From positions 1-64,000 of the forward strand of contig NZ_LHVK01000004.1 in assembly GCF_001269905.1 (NCBI RefSeq): DNA of 64,000 bases. Direction: 5' to 3'. This stretch comes from Pseudomonas corrugata. Its GTDB lineage: Bacteria > Pseudomonadota > Gammaproteobacteria > Pseudomonadales > Pseudomonadaceae. The translations under genes were made by a program, and so were the position numbers. Within the stretch, counting starts at the first letter, position 1, and each line of letters opens with the position of its first letter. The notes under the pieces were generated by a model, which did no database searches, was not told where the DNA came from, and worked only from the letters and a program-made list of their open reading frames with translations. Shown piece by piece: positions 25,468 to 34,553 of this stretch.

Positions 25468-27369
25468 CTACAACTTGGCGTGCCGCAAGCCACCGCTGCG
25501 GGACTTGGCCATGGCCGCCAGTCGCACCGCGACGTTGGCCGCGCCATACCCGGCATAGCCGCCCTTGCGCTGGATGATTTCAAAGAAAAATCGCCCTTCG
25601 AACGGCTCAGTGTAGACATGAAACAGTTCACCACCCTGTGCGTCGCGGTCGTACAGCACATTGAAATACGCCAGTTCGCTGAGAAACTCATCGTCGAAAT
25701 CGAAGCGTGCCGCCAGGTCGTCGTAATAGTTGAGCGGAATATCGAGCAACGGCACGCCGGCCTCCTTGGCACGGCTGACCTGGGCGAAGATGTCATCGCA
25801 GTCGAAGGCGATGTGATGCACGCCGGAACCGCGATAGCTCGACAGCGCGTGAGAGATCGCAGTGTTGCGGTTTTCGGAAATGTTCAGGGGCAACCGGATC
25901 GAACTGCAGCGACTGCGCAGGGCCCGACTCTTCACCAGGCCATAAGGATCGGGCAACACCACTTCGTCATCGGCTTCGAAATCCAGCAGGCTCTTGTAGA
26001 ACAGCACCCAACTGTCGAGGCTGTCGGCCGGCAGCGCCATTGCCATATGGTCGATACGCTTGAGCCCGGCCCCGATGACCGCACCCGTTTGCAGGTTGAA
26101 ATCCGTTCCGTAGACGTCCGCCTGCTGGTCCACCAGGTAGATCAGGCTGCCGTCCGGTGCGCGCACCGCCGCCAGCTCCAATTCGTTGGGCCCCACCAGG
26201 CCGCGATAGGGCTGCCCCTTGTAATCCACGGCCCGTTTAAGGGCACTGGCACTGTCTTTTACCCGCACCGCGGTGGCGCATAGCGACGGTCCGTGGGCTT
26301 CGAAGAAGCTGTGGGCAAAGGAGTATGGCTCGCAGTTGAGGATCAAATTGATATCGCCCTGGCGCAGCAGGCTCACATTCTTGGAGCGATGCTGGCCGGC
26401 CTTGACGAACCCCAACCTTTGCAGCCAGTGGGACAGCTTGGCGCCGAGGTTATCGTCCACGGCAAATTCAAGAAACTCGATGCCGTCATAGTCGCTGGCC
26501 GACGGTGGGGCAAACAGGCTATCGAGGTTGTCCACCTGCGCAGCTTCCGCGGCCAGGCGCTGGCGGGTCTTCTCCTCCAGGTACAGCAACGAACGCAGGC
26601 CATCGGCGGCATTGGCCCGTGGCGGCGCGGCCCGGAAACCGTCGTTGAAGATCTCCAGCGACAGTGGCCCGGTATAACCACTCTTGATGATCGGCGCCAG
26701 GAAGCCCGGCAGGTCGAATTCCCCCTGCCCCGGGAAACAACGGAAATGCCGGCTCCACTCCAGCACGTCCATCGCCAGGATCGGCGCATCGGCCATCTGC
26801 ACGAAGAAAATCTTTTCGCCTGGGATCTCGGCAATGGCACTCGGATCGCCCTTGAGGGACAAGGTATGAAAGCTGTCGAGCAAGACGCCCAGGCTGGGGT
26901 GATCAGCCTGGCGCACAATGTTCCAGACCTGTTGATAAGTGTTCACGTGCCGCCCCCAGGCCAGCGCCTCGTAACCGATGCGCAAGCCCCGCGCGCCGGC
27001 CCGCTCGGCCAATAGCCGCAGGTCATCCACCAGAATCCGCTCATCGCCCAGGCTGTCGGCCGAGGCGTTGCTGCACACCAGCACCAGGTCGGTGCCGAGT
27101 TCCTGCATCAGGTCGAATTTGCGCTCGGCGCGCTCCAGGTTGCGGGTCAGGCGATCACGGCGGCAACCTTCGAAGTCACGAAACGGCTGGAACAGTGTGA
27201 TCGCGATCCCAAGATCAGCGCACATCTGCCGGATTTCCCGAGGGCTGCCGTCGTAATAGAGCAGGTCGTTCTCGAAGATCTCTACCCCGTCGAAACCGGC
27301 GGCGGCAATGGCTTCGAGCTTTTCCGGCAGGGTACCGCTCAAGGATACGGTGGCAATGGAACGCTGCAT
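25468..27369 (-). CDS. quiC: 3-dehydroshikimate dehydratase, two-domain QuiC type
   Basis: A 633-residue fusion. The N-terminal half (about 1-290) is a TIM-barrel AP-endonuclease-like dehydratase whose metal ligands are visible in YEALAWGRH, LLDSFHTL, VQMADA and SLEIFNDGF. The C-terminal half (about 300-630) is a vicinal-oxygen-chelate domain like hydroxyphenylpyruvate dioxygenase (GSGVHHIAFDCDDIF). It converts 3-dehydroshikimate to protocatechuate, feeding the beta-ketoadipate pathway. The domain layout matches P. putida QuiC1. The start at MQRSIATVS places the barrel at the N-terminus. Confidence 0.93.
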   Translation of the reverse strand: MQRSIATVSLSGTLPEKLEAIAAAGFDGVEIFENDLLYYDGSPREIRQMCADLGIAITLFQPFRDFEGCRRDRLTRNLERAERKFDLMQELGTDLVLVCSNASADSLGDERILVDDLRLLAERAGARGLRIGYEALAWGRHVNTYQQVWNIVRQADHPSLGVLLDSFHTLSLKGDPSAIAEIPGEKIFFVQMADAPILAMDVLEWSRHFRCFPGQGEFDLPGFLAPIIKSGYTGPLSLEIFNDGFRAAPPRANAADGLRSLLYLEEKTRQRLAAEAAQVDNLDSLFAPPSASDYDGIEFLEFAVDDNLGAKLSHWLQRLGFVKAGQHRSKNVSLLRQGDINLILNCEPYSFAHSFFEAHGPSLCATAVRVKDSASALKRAVDYKGQPYRGLVGPNELELAAVRAPDGSLIYLVDQQADVYGTDFNLQTGAVIGAGLKRIDHMAMALPADSLDSWVLFYKSLLDFEADDEVVLPDPYGLVKSRALRSRCSSIRLPLNISENRNTAISHALSSYRGSGVHHIAFDCDDIFAQVSRAKEAGVPLLDIPLNYYDDLAARFDFDDEFLSELAYFNVLYDRDAQGGELFHVYTEPFEGRFFFEIIQRKGGYAGYGAANVAVRLAAMAKSRSGGLRHAKL

Positions 27370-27464
27370 GGGTTCGGCTCCCGGGACAGACATCGGCTAC
27401 AGAAGGTTCGCCGCTTTTGAAAGAATGGAGAGATTATTGAGGTGCCAACGCCTTTCAGCAATTC

Positions 27465-27484
27465 AATATGTACCATTCAGTTAG
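27465..27484. promoter_or_regulatory. candidate QuiR-type operator between quiC and the MFS gene
   Basis: On the minus strand this reads CTAACTGAATGGTACATATT, matching the aroQ-upstream motif at 23210-23229 at most positions. It lies about 95 bases from the quiC start and 160 from the MFS start, in a 274-base AT-rich divergent promoter region that shows nothing else. Confidence 0.4.
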
Positions 27485-27643
27485 TTTTTTGGGCGATTAT
27501 CGAACAGAATGCCCTGGGGCGAATTGACGACTTTTCCCTCCACTGCGCACCATCGGCTCCACATTGCTGCAGGCCAAAAGCGCCGACATCAATGGATGAA
27601 ACCCAGATCACCCCATAAAAATTTCAAAAACGGGCACACACCT

Positions 27644-28981
27644 ATGAACCCTTCCCAAAGTTCCCCCCTGACCCCGGGCATGGGCGTCACGACCGGCGGT
27701 GTCGGCGACAAGATCCGCGGCGCCCTGGCTGTGGGCAAGACCCGTTGGGGCATGCTCGCGCTGGTGTTTTTCGCCACCACGCTGAACTACATCGACCGCG
27801 CTGCCCTGGGCGTGATGCAACCCATCCTGGCCAAGGAAATGAGCTGGACGGCGATGGATTACGCCAACATCAACTTCTGGTTCCAGGTCGGCTATGCGGT
27901 CGGCTTCATACTGCAGGGCCGATTGATTGACCGGATCGGCGTCAAGCGCGTGTTCTTCTTCGCCGTGCTGCTCTGGAGCCTGGCGACCGGCGCCCATGGC
28001 CTGGCGACTTCCGCGGCGGGCTTCATGGTCTGCCGTTTCATCCTGGGCCTCACCGAAGCCGCCAACTACCCCGCCTGTGTGAAGACCACCCGACTGTGGT
28101 TCCCGGCGGGTGAACGGGCCGTGGCAACCGGCATCTTCAACGCCGGGACCAACGTCGGCGCCATGTTCACACCCATGCTGCTGCCGCTGGTCCTGCAAGT
28201 GTGGGGCTGGCAGGCTGCGTTCCTGTGCATGGCTGCATTGGGCGGGATCTGGCTACTGTTCTGGGGCCTGAAATACTTCAACCCCGAAGACCACCCCAGC
28301 GTCAAACAGTCGGAACTGGACTACATCCAGCGTGAAAGCGAACCGGACCAGGCCCGCGTGCCCTTCTCCCGCATCCTGCGCATGCGCGGTACCTGGGCGT
28401 TCGCCCTGGCCTACTCGATCACGGCGCCGGTGTTCTGGTTCTACCTCTACTGGTTGCCACCGTTTCTGAACCAGCAATACAGCCTGGGCATCAACGTGAC
28501 GCAGATGGGCATCCCGCTGATCATCATCTACCTCAGCGCCGACTTCGGTAGCGTGGGTGGCGGTATCCTGTCTTCGTTCCTGATCGGCCGCGGGCTGGAT
28601 CCGATCAAGGCTCGGCTGGTCTCCATGCTGCTGTTCGCCTGCTGTATTGTCGGCGTGATCATGGCCGCCGGTGCCAGCAACCTGTGGATGGCGGTGTTCG
28701 CCATTTCCCTGGCCATCGGCGCGCATCAGGCCTGGACTGCCAACATCTGGAGCCTGGTGATGGACTACACGCCCAAGCACATGATGAGCACGGTGTTCGG
28801 CTTCGGCGGCATGTGCGCGGCCATCGGCGGGATGTTCATGACCCAACTGGTGGGACACATCCTGACGGTGACCCATAACAACTACACCGTACTGTTCACC
28901 CTGATCCCGGCGATGTACTTCATTGCTCTGATCTGGCTTTACCTCATGTCGCCGCGCAAGGTTCCGACGCTGGAAAACTGA
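27644..28981 (+). CDS. MFS transporter for quinate/shikimate-type acids (ACS-like)
   Basis: A 445-residue MFS symporter with 12 helices and the anion:cation symporter style: TTLNYIDRAALGVMQPIL in helix 1, GRLIDRIGVKRVFFF after helix 2 and the conserved FILGLTEAANYPACVKTTRLWFP. The start at MNPSQSS is preceded by a long polar cytoplasmic tail of about 30 residues. Divergent position beside quiC suggests uptake of quinate, shikimate or dehydroshikimate; the substrate is inferred. Confidence 0.85.
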   Translation: MNPSQSSPLTPGMGVTTGGVGDKIRGALAVGKTRWGMLALVFFATTLNYIDRAALGVMQPILAKEMSWTAMDYANINFWFQVGYAVGFILQGRLIDRIGVKRVFFFAVLLWSLATGAHGLATSAAGFMVCRFILGLTEAANYPACVKTTRLWFPAGERAVATGIFNAGTNVGAMFTPMLLPLVLQVWGWQAAFLCMAALGGIWLLFWGLKYFNPEDHPSVKQSELDYIQRESEPDQARVPFSRILRMRGTWAFALAYSITAPVFWFYLYWLPPFLNQQYSLGINVTQMGIPLIIIYLSADFGSVGGGILSSFLIGRGLDPIKARLVSMLLFACCIVGVIMAAGASNLWMAVFAISLAIGAHQAWTANIWSLVMDYTPKHMMSTVFGFGGMCAAIGGMFMTQLVGHILTVTHNNYTVLFTLIPAMYFIALIWLYLMSPRKVPTLEN

Positions 28982-29013
28982 TTCACGCGGTGAAGAGAGA
29001 TCCCAGAGAAATC

Positions 29014-29113
29014 TGTGGGAGCAAAGCCTGTGGGAGCAAAGCTTGCTCGCGACGAAGGCACCTCGATTTACAGATCGTGTTTCCGCTCATCGCGAGCAAG
29101 CTTTGCTCCCACA
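29014..29113. repeat. REP pair with duplicated left arm
   Basis: The left arm starts twice (CTGTGGGAGCAAAG at 29013 and again at 29029), then faces GCGAGCAAGCTTTGCTCCCACA ending at 29113. It lies between convergent MFS and DMT transporter genes. Confidence 0.85.
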
Positions 29114-29137
29114 AGCCCCCCTCGCCACAGGTCCGTG

Positions 29138-30016
29138 TCATCTGCGCCGCTGCTGCCACGCGGCAGCCAACCCACTGAGACAGATCAGCACAATACCCAG
29201 CACCGTGGTCAGGGTCGGTGTGTGGCTGAACAGCAACCAACCCAGCAGGCCGGCGAACACGATCTGGCAATAGCTGAAGGGCGCCAGTAATGCCGGAGCG
29301 GCGACGCGGAAAGCCTGGGTCAGCATCAGGTGCGCCGTCATCCCACAGGCCCCCAGCGCCAGCATCATCGCCCCGTGCAACAGGCTCGGCACGTGCCAGA
29401 AGAACGGCACCAACGCGCTCATCACCAACGTGTTGCACAGACCGGCGAAAAAGTTGCTGGTGGTGGGACTGTCGATTTCGCTGAGCTTGCGCGTGAGCAA
29501 TTGATAAAAACAGAAAAACAGCGCCGAACAGAACGGCAACAGCACGGCTGGTGTGAACAGGTCGCCACCGGGATGGACAATGATCAGCACGCCGATGAAG
29601 CCGAAAATCACCGCCACCCACTGCCCGCGTGTCACCCGTTCGCCCAGCAGAGGTACCGACAAAGCGGTGACCAGCACGGGTGCCAGGAAGTTGACCGCAG
29701 TCGCCTCGGCCAACGGGATGTACAGCAACGACGTGGTGAAAAACAGACTGGTGCCCAACAGGCACAAGGCCCGCGCCAACTGCCAGAACGGACGCTTCGT
29801 GCGCAGCACCCGCAGCCCCGAGCGCGGCAGGAAGATGCCGGCCATCAGCAGGGTATGCACCACATAGCGGGCCCACACCACCATGATGATCGGATAGAAA
29901 CCCGAGAGGTATTTCGACAGCGCGTCATGGCTGGAAAACAGGAACGTCGCGAAGACAATCAACAGGATGCCCTTGAAGGCCTGATTGACACCGGAAAGCG
30001 GGGTGCTGACAGTCAT
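29138..30016 (-). CDS. DMT-superfamily (EamA) transporter
   Basis: A 292-residue, ten-helix drug/metabolite transporter with two EamA repeats; the second ends in ATAVNFLAPVLVTALSVPLLGERV-type motifs typical of the family. The start at MTVSTPLSG is chosen because the residues before it are basic and not family-like. Substrate unknown; it lies beside an IclR regulator on the same strand, with the IclR stop 37 bases upstream of its start, so the two may form a unit. Confidence 0.85.
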   Translation of the reverse strand: MTVSTPLSGVNQAFKGILLIVFATFLFSSHDALSKYLSGFYPIIMVVWARYVVHTLLMAGIFLPRSGLRVLRTKRPFWQLARALCLLGTSLFFTTSLLYIPLAEATAVNFLAPVLVTALSVPLLGERVTRGQWVAVIFGFIGVLIIVHPGGDLFTPAVLLPFCSALFFCFYQLLTRKLSEIDSPTTSNFFAGLCNTLVMSALVPFFWHVPSLLHGAMMLALGACGMTAHLMLTQAFRVAAPALLAPFSYCQIVFAGLLGWLLFSHTPTLTTVLGIVLICLSGLAAAWQQRRR

Positions 30017-30053
30017 GTGGTGATCCTGATTGAAAGGCCAATATCTGCAAGTA

Positions 30054-30830
30054 TCAGTCGAACAGTTCCGACGCCTGGCTCGCTTGCGACAGCTCTTCGG
30101 CAAACGTCAGCAAGGTCGGGGCCAATTCATGCAACCGCGCCCGCGTCATTCGCGCACTGGGCCCGGCAACGCTGAGTACGCCGACGATCCGGCTGTCCTG
30201 CGGATGTCGCACCACGGCGGCAATGGCCGAAGTGCCGACCGCCGAGCTTTCCTCGACACAGGCATACCCCTGCTCGCGGGCAGTGCGAAGGTACTCGAGC
30301 AGTTCATGGGTGCTGTGGGGCGCGTTTGGCCCTACGTCGGCGGGCACCTGCGCAGCCTGGCGCTCGACCAGCGCCAGCGCCTCGGCATCGCTCATGCACG
30401 CCAGCCAGGCATGGCCCGACGCCGTGTAGAACAGCGGCGTCTCGCGCCCCATGTCCGGGTCGTAGCGCAAACCGGACCGCGCCCCTTGGGACTTGGCGAT
30501 CCAGGTCTGGCGTTCCCCTTCGATGACCCCCAGGCGCACCAGCTCACCCGTTTCCCGGGCCAGACGGTCCAGCACCGGCTGCACGATGTCGGCACCACTG
30601 CGCGAGAGATAGCGAAACCCCAAGGCGATCAGCCGGGTAGACATGTGATAGCGCAGGTTCTCGGGGTTCTGGCGCACGTAGCCCAGGCGCATCAGCTCGG
30701 CGAGCAAGCGGTGAGTGGCGCTTTTGGGGATCTGCAGTTGTTCGGCCAGCCCTTGGAGTGGCCAGCCGCGAGGTTCGCTGGCGAGACACTCCAAGACATC
30801 GAAAACCCGTTCAATTTGACTTCCAGCCAT
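30054..30830 (-). CDS. IclR-family transcriptional regulator
   Basis: A 258-residue IclR regulator: winged helix at about 1-65 (IERVFDVLECLAS and IPKSATHRLLAELMRLGYVRQ) and an effector domain with the conserved YTASGHAWLACM and CVEESSAVGTSAIAAVVR. The start at MAGSQIERVFDV fits the family exactly. A 9-base inverted repeat lies 25 bases upstream. The regulated gene is probably the DMT transporter next door, but no effector can be named. Confidence 0.9.
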   Translation of the reverse strand: MAGSQIERVFDVLECLASEPRGWPLQGLAEQLQIPKSATHRLLAELMRLGYVRQNPENLRYHMSTRLIALGFRYLSRSGADIVQPVLDRLARETGELVRLGVIEGERQTWIAKSQGARSGLRYDPDMGRETPLFYTASGHAWLACMSDAEALALVERQAAQVPADVGPNAPHSTHELLEYLRTAREQGYACVEESSAVGTSAIAAVVRHPQDSRIVGVLSVAGPSARMTRARLHELAPTLLTFAEELSQASQASELFD

Positions 30831-30854
30831 GGGGCATCCTGATTAAGCAGCCAA

Positions 30855-30890
30855 TTCCAGAATATTCGGAGTCTAATGCAAATTCTGGAA
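30855..30890. promoter_or_regulatory. inverted repeat upstream of the IclR gene
   Basis: TTCCAGAAT (30855-30863) and ATTCTGGAA (30882-30890) are perfect complements 18 bases apart. Each is followed outside or inside by ATTCGG / CCGAAT (30864-30869 and 30891-30896), giving a second interleaved pair. Position at the IclR start suggests an autoregulatory operator. Confidence 0.5.
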
Positions 30891-31049
30891 CCGAATACAG
30901 TATTCATCCATCGATGAACCAAAACCTTCAGCCATTGCCTGAAAGCTTCAGGAAGGGCATGCACCCAGGCCTCAAAAACCGCGCTTGCCACTGGCAGCAT
31001 CCACACTCAACGGCAACACTGTCCACACGGTCAATCAGAGGACTCCCAC

Positions 31050-31931
31050 ATGCTATGGAAAAAAGGTCGCCGCAGTGACAACGTGGTGGACGCCCGTGGT
31101 GACGGCGGCGGTGGCGGGATGCGCTTTGGCGGTGGCAAGGGACTGAGCCTGACGGCCATTCTCCTGATTGTCGGCATCGGCTGGATCACCGGTCAGGATC
31201 CGATGCAGATCCTCGGGCAACTGGCCGGGCAGATGGATCAGTCCGCACCGACCTCGTCTCAAACCCGCCAGGCGCCACCGGCCAACGATGAACAGGCCGA
31301 GTTCGTACGTTCGATCCTCGGTGATACCGAAGACACCTGGGGCCAGGTCTTCCAGCAGGCCGGACGCCAGTACCAGCAACCCAAACTGGTGCTGTTCAGC
31401 GGTCGGGTCAACTCGGCATGCGGCCTCGCCTCATCGGCAACCGGCCCGTTCTATTGCCCGGCGGATCGGCAGGTCTACCTGGACATGAGTTTCTTCAAGG
31501 AGATGTCCCAACGCTTCTCCGCCGCCGGGGACTTTGCCCAGGCCTATGTCATCGCCCATGAAGTCGGCCACCATGTGCAGACGTTGCTCGGCGTGTCGGC
31601 GAAAATCCAGGAGGCTCGCCAGCAAGGCCGGCAGATGGAAGGTGACGGCGGTTTGCTGGTGCGCCAGGAGTTGCAGGCCGATTGCCTGGCCGGCGTCTGG
31701 GCCAACCATGCACAGAAGCGCCTGAACTGGCTGGAGCCCGGAGATGTTGAAGAAGCCTTGAACGCCGCCAACGCCATCGGTGACGATCGCTTGCAGCAAC
31801 AAGGCCAGGGGCGCGTGGTGCCGGACTCCTTCACCCACGGCACTTCGGCGCAGCGGGTGCGCTGGTTCAAGGCCGGGTTCGCCCAAGGCCAGGTCAACCA
31901 ATGCGACACTTTCGCGGCGAAAAACCTGTAG
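31050..31931 (+). CDS. neutral zinc metallopeptidase, YpfJ family
   Basis: A 293-residue membrane-anchored metallopeptidase. A Gly-rich cytoplasmic N-terminus is followed by one membrane segment (about 31-48). The zinc motif HEVGHH is at residues 170-175, with the downstream ELQADCLAG acidic ligand region. It matches the uncharacterised YpfJ (PF04228) family, of unknown substrate. Its stop abuts the start of the next gene with no gap, so the two are co-expressed. Confidence 0.92.
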   Translation: MLWKKGRRSDNVVDARGDGGGGGMRFGGGKGLSLTAILLIVGIGWITGQDPMQILGQLAGQMDQSAPTSSQTRQAPPANDEQAEFVRSILGDTEDTWGQVFQQAGRQYQQPKLVLFSGRVNSACGLASSATGPFYCPADRQVYLDMSFFKEMSQRFSAAGDFAQAYVIAHEVGHHVQTLLGVSAKIQEARQQGRQMEGDGGLLVRQELQADCLAGVWANHAQKRLNWLEPGDVEEALNAANAIGDDRLQQQGQGRVVPDSFTHGTSAQRVRWFKAGFAQGQVNQCDTFAAKNL

Positions 31932-32879
31932 ATGAAATGGGCAGCATCAATCGCACTGGTACTGTGCGGCCTCTTCGCCCAGGCTGACGAACACGGTGTG
32001 AATACGGTGGCTGAGGGGCGGCTGCAGCTCAAAGGCGGCAGCATGGTCGTCGGGGTGAGCCCGCCCCCGACGTCTATCCAGCGCGTGCTGATCATCCTCC
32101 ATGGACGCCTGCGCAATGCCGACACCGACCTGCATAGCGCCGAGAAAGCGGCCGGCCAGGCCGGACAGCTGGCCACCACGCTGATCATCGCCCCACAGTT
32201 TCTCAACGAGCAGGACGTCGCTCACCATCAACTCCCCAACGATCTGCTGCGCTGGCAAGGAAATGACTGGATGGCCGGTGGCTTATCCACAGGACCGAAT
32301 CCGGTCAGTTCCTACCAGGTTCTCGACGACATCGTTGCGCGGGTCAGCGACCGGCAGCAGTTTCCCGACGTGAAGGAAATCGTCATCGCCGGTCATTCCG
32401 GCGGCGCCCAGGTGGTTCAGCGCTACGCCCTGCTTGCCCACGGGCAATATCGGATTGCCCCGCGCTTCGTCATTGCCAACCCATCGTCCTATGCCTATTT
32501 CGATGCACAGCGGCCCATGGCCTTCGACCCTGGCGGTTGCCCCGGTTTCAATCATTGGAAATACGGCCTGCACAACCTCCCCGCCTATGCCGCCGGGAAA
32601 ACAGCCGCCCAGCTGGAGGAAAACTACATCAAGTACGACATCACCTACCTGCTCGGGCAGCAGGACGTCGACCCGGAGCACCCGGCACTGGATAAAAGCT
32701 GTGAGGCGCAGACCCAGGGGCCGTATCGGTTGCTGCGTGGGCATTTCTTCTTCGACTACTTGACCCGACGCCATCCAGAAGGATTGAACCAGCGGCTGAT
32801 CGAAGTACCCGGCGTGGGGCATGATGGGGATGGGATGTTCAATTCGGCTGAGGGGCTGAAGGCCTTGTTTGGGCCGTAA
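31932..32879 (+). CDS. secreted alpha/beta hydrolase
   Basis: A 315-residue protein with a short signal peptide (MKWAASIALVLCGLFAQA). The hydrolase nucleophile elbow is GHSGG at residues 154-158 (Ser156); the oxyanion region RVLIILHGRL and the candidate catalytic His in VPGVGHDGDGMF are present. Substrate unknown. It starts at the base after the metallopeptidase stop, an unusually tight link suggesting a shared periplasmic task. Confidence 0.8.
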   Translation: MKWAASIALVLCGLFAQADEHGVNTVAEGRLQLKGGSMVVGVSPPPTSIQRVLIILHGRLRNADTDLHSAEKAAGQAGQLATTLIIAPQFLNEQDVAHHQLPNDLLRWQGNDWMAGGLSTGPNPVSSYQVLDDIVARVSDRQQFPDVKEIVIAGHSGGAQVVQRYALLAHGQYRIAPRFVIANPSSYAYFDAQRPMAFDPGGCPGFNHWKYGLHNLPAYAAGKTAAQLEENYIKYDITYLLGQQDVDPEHPALDKSCEAQTQGPYRLLRGHFFFDYLTRRHPEGLNQRLIEVPGVGHDGDGMFNSAEGLKALFGP

Positions 32880-32885
32880 AGGCCT

Positions 32886-32976
32886 CATCGCGAGCAGGCT
32901 CGCTCCCACGGGACGGTGTCGATTACATCATCAGCGTCCACAGAATCCCCATTGTGTGCGAGCCTGCTCGCGATAG
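32886..32976. repeat. REP pair, outward-facing
   Basis: CATCGCGAGCAGGCTCGCTCCCAC at 32886-32909 precedes GCGAGCCTGCTCGCGATAG ending at 32976: the two units are in the opposite order to the usual pair. It lies between the hydrolase and the HAD gene (convergent). Confidence 0.85.
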
Positions 32977-32999
32977 CGATCAAACTGCCGACCTGTCTC

Positions 33000-33593
33000 T
33001 CAAGCCGAAATCATCCGCCGCAACTCGCCACAATCCCGGGCGTGCCAATCCGTCAGCTCCGGCCACGGATTGTCCGGCAGGTTCACCAGCACGGTCCGCG
33101 CGCCCGCCGCACGGCCACAGTCCAGGTCGAAGCGGTAATCGCCGACCATGACCATGTCCGCCGGCGGCACGTTCCAGGCCTCGGCCAGTTTCAACAGACC
33201 ACCCGGGTGCGGCTTGGGCGGTGCTTCGTCACGACCCAGCACGTCCTCCACGGCGAAACAATCGGCCAGGCCAATGGCCTCGAGCGTTACATGGGCCAGT
33301 TCCCGGGCGTTGCGGGTCAGGATCCCCAAGCGATAGCCACGCCCGGCCAAGTCACGTACCAGCTCGACCGCACCCGGTGCTGGCCTGGAGCCCAGCGCCA
33401 GGTCCCGCTCGTGCTCCAGCAGCCAGGCATGCTTGGCCGTGGCTTCATCAGCCGGCAATGCCGCCAGGTGGGTCAGGATGTCGTCTTCGGGCGGAATTGC
33501 CAGGGCCACGCGAATCGCCGCGAAATCATGCACGGCGACGGTCAGCGTGCCATCCATGTCGAAGACCCAGTGCCGTACATCAACCAGGTTCAT
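33000..33593 (-). CDS. HAD-family hydrolase (phosphoglycolate phosphatase-like)
   Basis: A 197-residue HAD subfamily IA phosphatase. Motif I DMDGT begins at residue 12, motif II is in LGILTRN, and the Lys/Asp motifs are PPKPHPGG and VMVGDYRFDLDCGRAAG. The alpha-helical cap is short. It overlaps the upstream tesB by four bases. Natural substrate unknown. Confidence 0.85.
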   Translation of the reverse strand: MNLVDVRHWVFDMDGTLTVAVHDFAAIRVALAIPPEDDILTHLAALPADEATAKHAWLLEHERDLALGSRPAPGAVELVRDLAGRGYRLGILTRNARELAHVTLEAIGLADCFAVEDVLGRDEAPPKPHPGGLLKLAEAWNVPPADMVMVGDYRFDLDCGRAAGARTVLVNLPDNPWPELTDWHARDCGELRRMISA

Positions 33594-34459
33594 GCCCAGT
33601 CCTTGCGATGCCGGATCAGGCCTTCCTGGGTGACCGAGGCCACCAGTTGTCCGGCGCGGTTGAACACGCTGCCACGGGAAAACCCACGGGAATTACCCGC
33701 CCAAGGGCTGTCCATGGCGTAGAGCAACCAGTCGTCGGCACGCAGGTCAGCATGGAACCACAAGGCGTGGTCGAGGCTGGCGACCTGCATGTCCTTCTGC
33801 CAGACCGATTTGCCATGGGGGAGCATCGAAGTAGTCAGCAGGCCGAAGTCCGAAGCGTAGGCCAGCAGGTACTTGTGCAGCGCCGGCGAATCCGCCAAGG
33901 CGCCATCGGCACGGAACCACACGTATTTGACCGGGTCGGCCGGTTGCGGGTTGTACGGGTCCTTTTCCGTGACCGGGCGCACCTCGATCGGCTTGGGGCA
34001 CAGCAGTTTTTCCCGCATGTGCTCGGGCAACAGATGCGCCCGCTGCTGGGTCAGCTCCAGTTCGGAGGGAAGGTTTTCCGGTCCGACGACCTGGGGCATG
34101 GTGCTTTGGTGCTCGAAACCCTGTTCGTCGTACTGGAACGAAGCACTGCAGGTGAAGATCGGGTTTCCTTTCTGGATCGCCGTGACCCTGCGGGTGCTGA
34201 AGCTGCCGCCGTCACGCACCCTGTCCACCTGGTAGACCACTGGCAACGCCGCGTCGCCCGGACGCAGGAAATAGCCGTGCATCGAATGCACATGGCGCGC
34301 CTCTTCCACCGTCTGGCTGGCCGCCGATAACGACTGGCCCAGCACTTGACCGCCGAACAACTGGCGGAACCCCAGGTCCTGGCTGCGGCCGCGAAACAGA
34401 TTTTCTTCGATCGGTTCCAGGGTCAGCAGGTCGACCAGATCTTCCAACACGTGGCTCAT
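33590..34459 (-). CDS. tesB: acyl-CoA thioesterase II
   Basis: A 289-residue double hot-dog thioesterase hydrolysing medium- and long-chain acyl-CoA in the cytoplasm. The family opening LEDLVDLLTLEPIEENLFRG and the GGQVLGQSLSAASQTV, HSMHGYFLRPGD and SLDHALWFHADLRADDWLLYAMDSPW blocks are all present. Length matches E. coli TesB. Co-translated with the HAD gene. Confidence 0.95.
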   Translation of the reverse strand: MSHVLEDLVDLLTLEPIEENLFRGRSQDLGFRQLFGGQVLGQSLSAASQTVEEARHVHSMHGYFLRPGDAALPVVYQVDRVRDGGSFSTRRVTAIQKGNPIFTCSASFQYDEQGFEHQSTMPQVVGPENLPSELELTQQRAHLLPEHMREKLLCPKPIEVRPVTEKDPYNPQPADPVKYVWFRADGALADSPALHKYLLAYASDFGLLTTSMLPHGKSVWQKDMQVASLDHALWFHADLRADDWLLYAMDSPWAGNSRGFSRGSVFNRAGQLVASVTQEGLIRHRKDWA

Positions 34460-34553
34460 TCAGACTTCCTCACACAGCACACCGCGCAGTCTGCGCCGCG
34501 ACGGTGGATCAATTATTGCCCATTCTGGCGGGCAGTGTAGACGTCCGTGTCGG

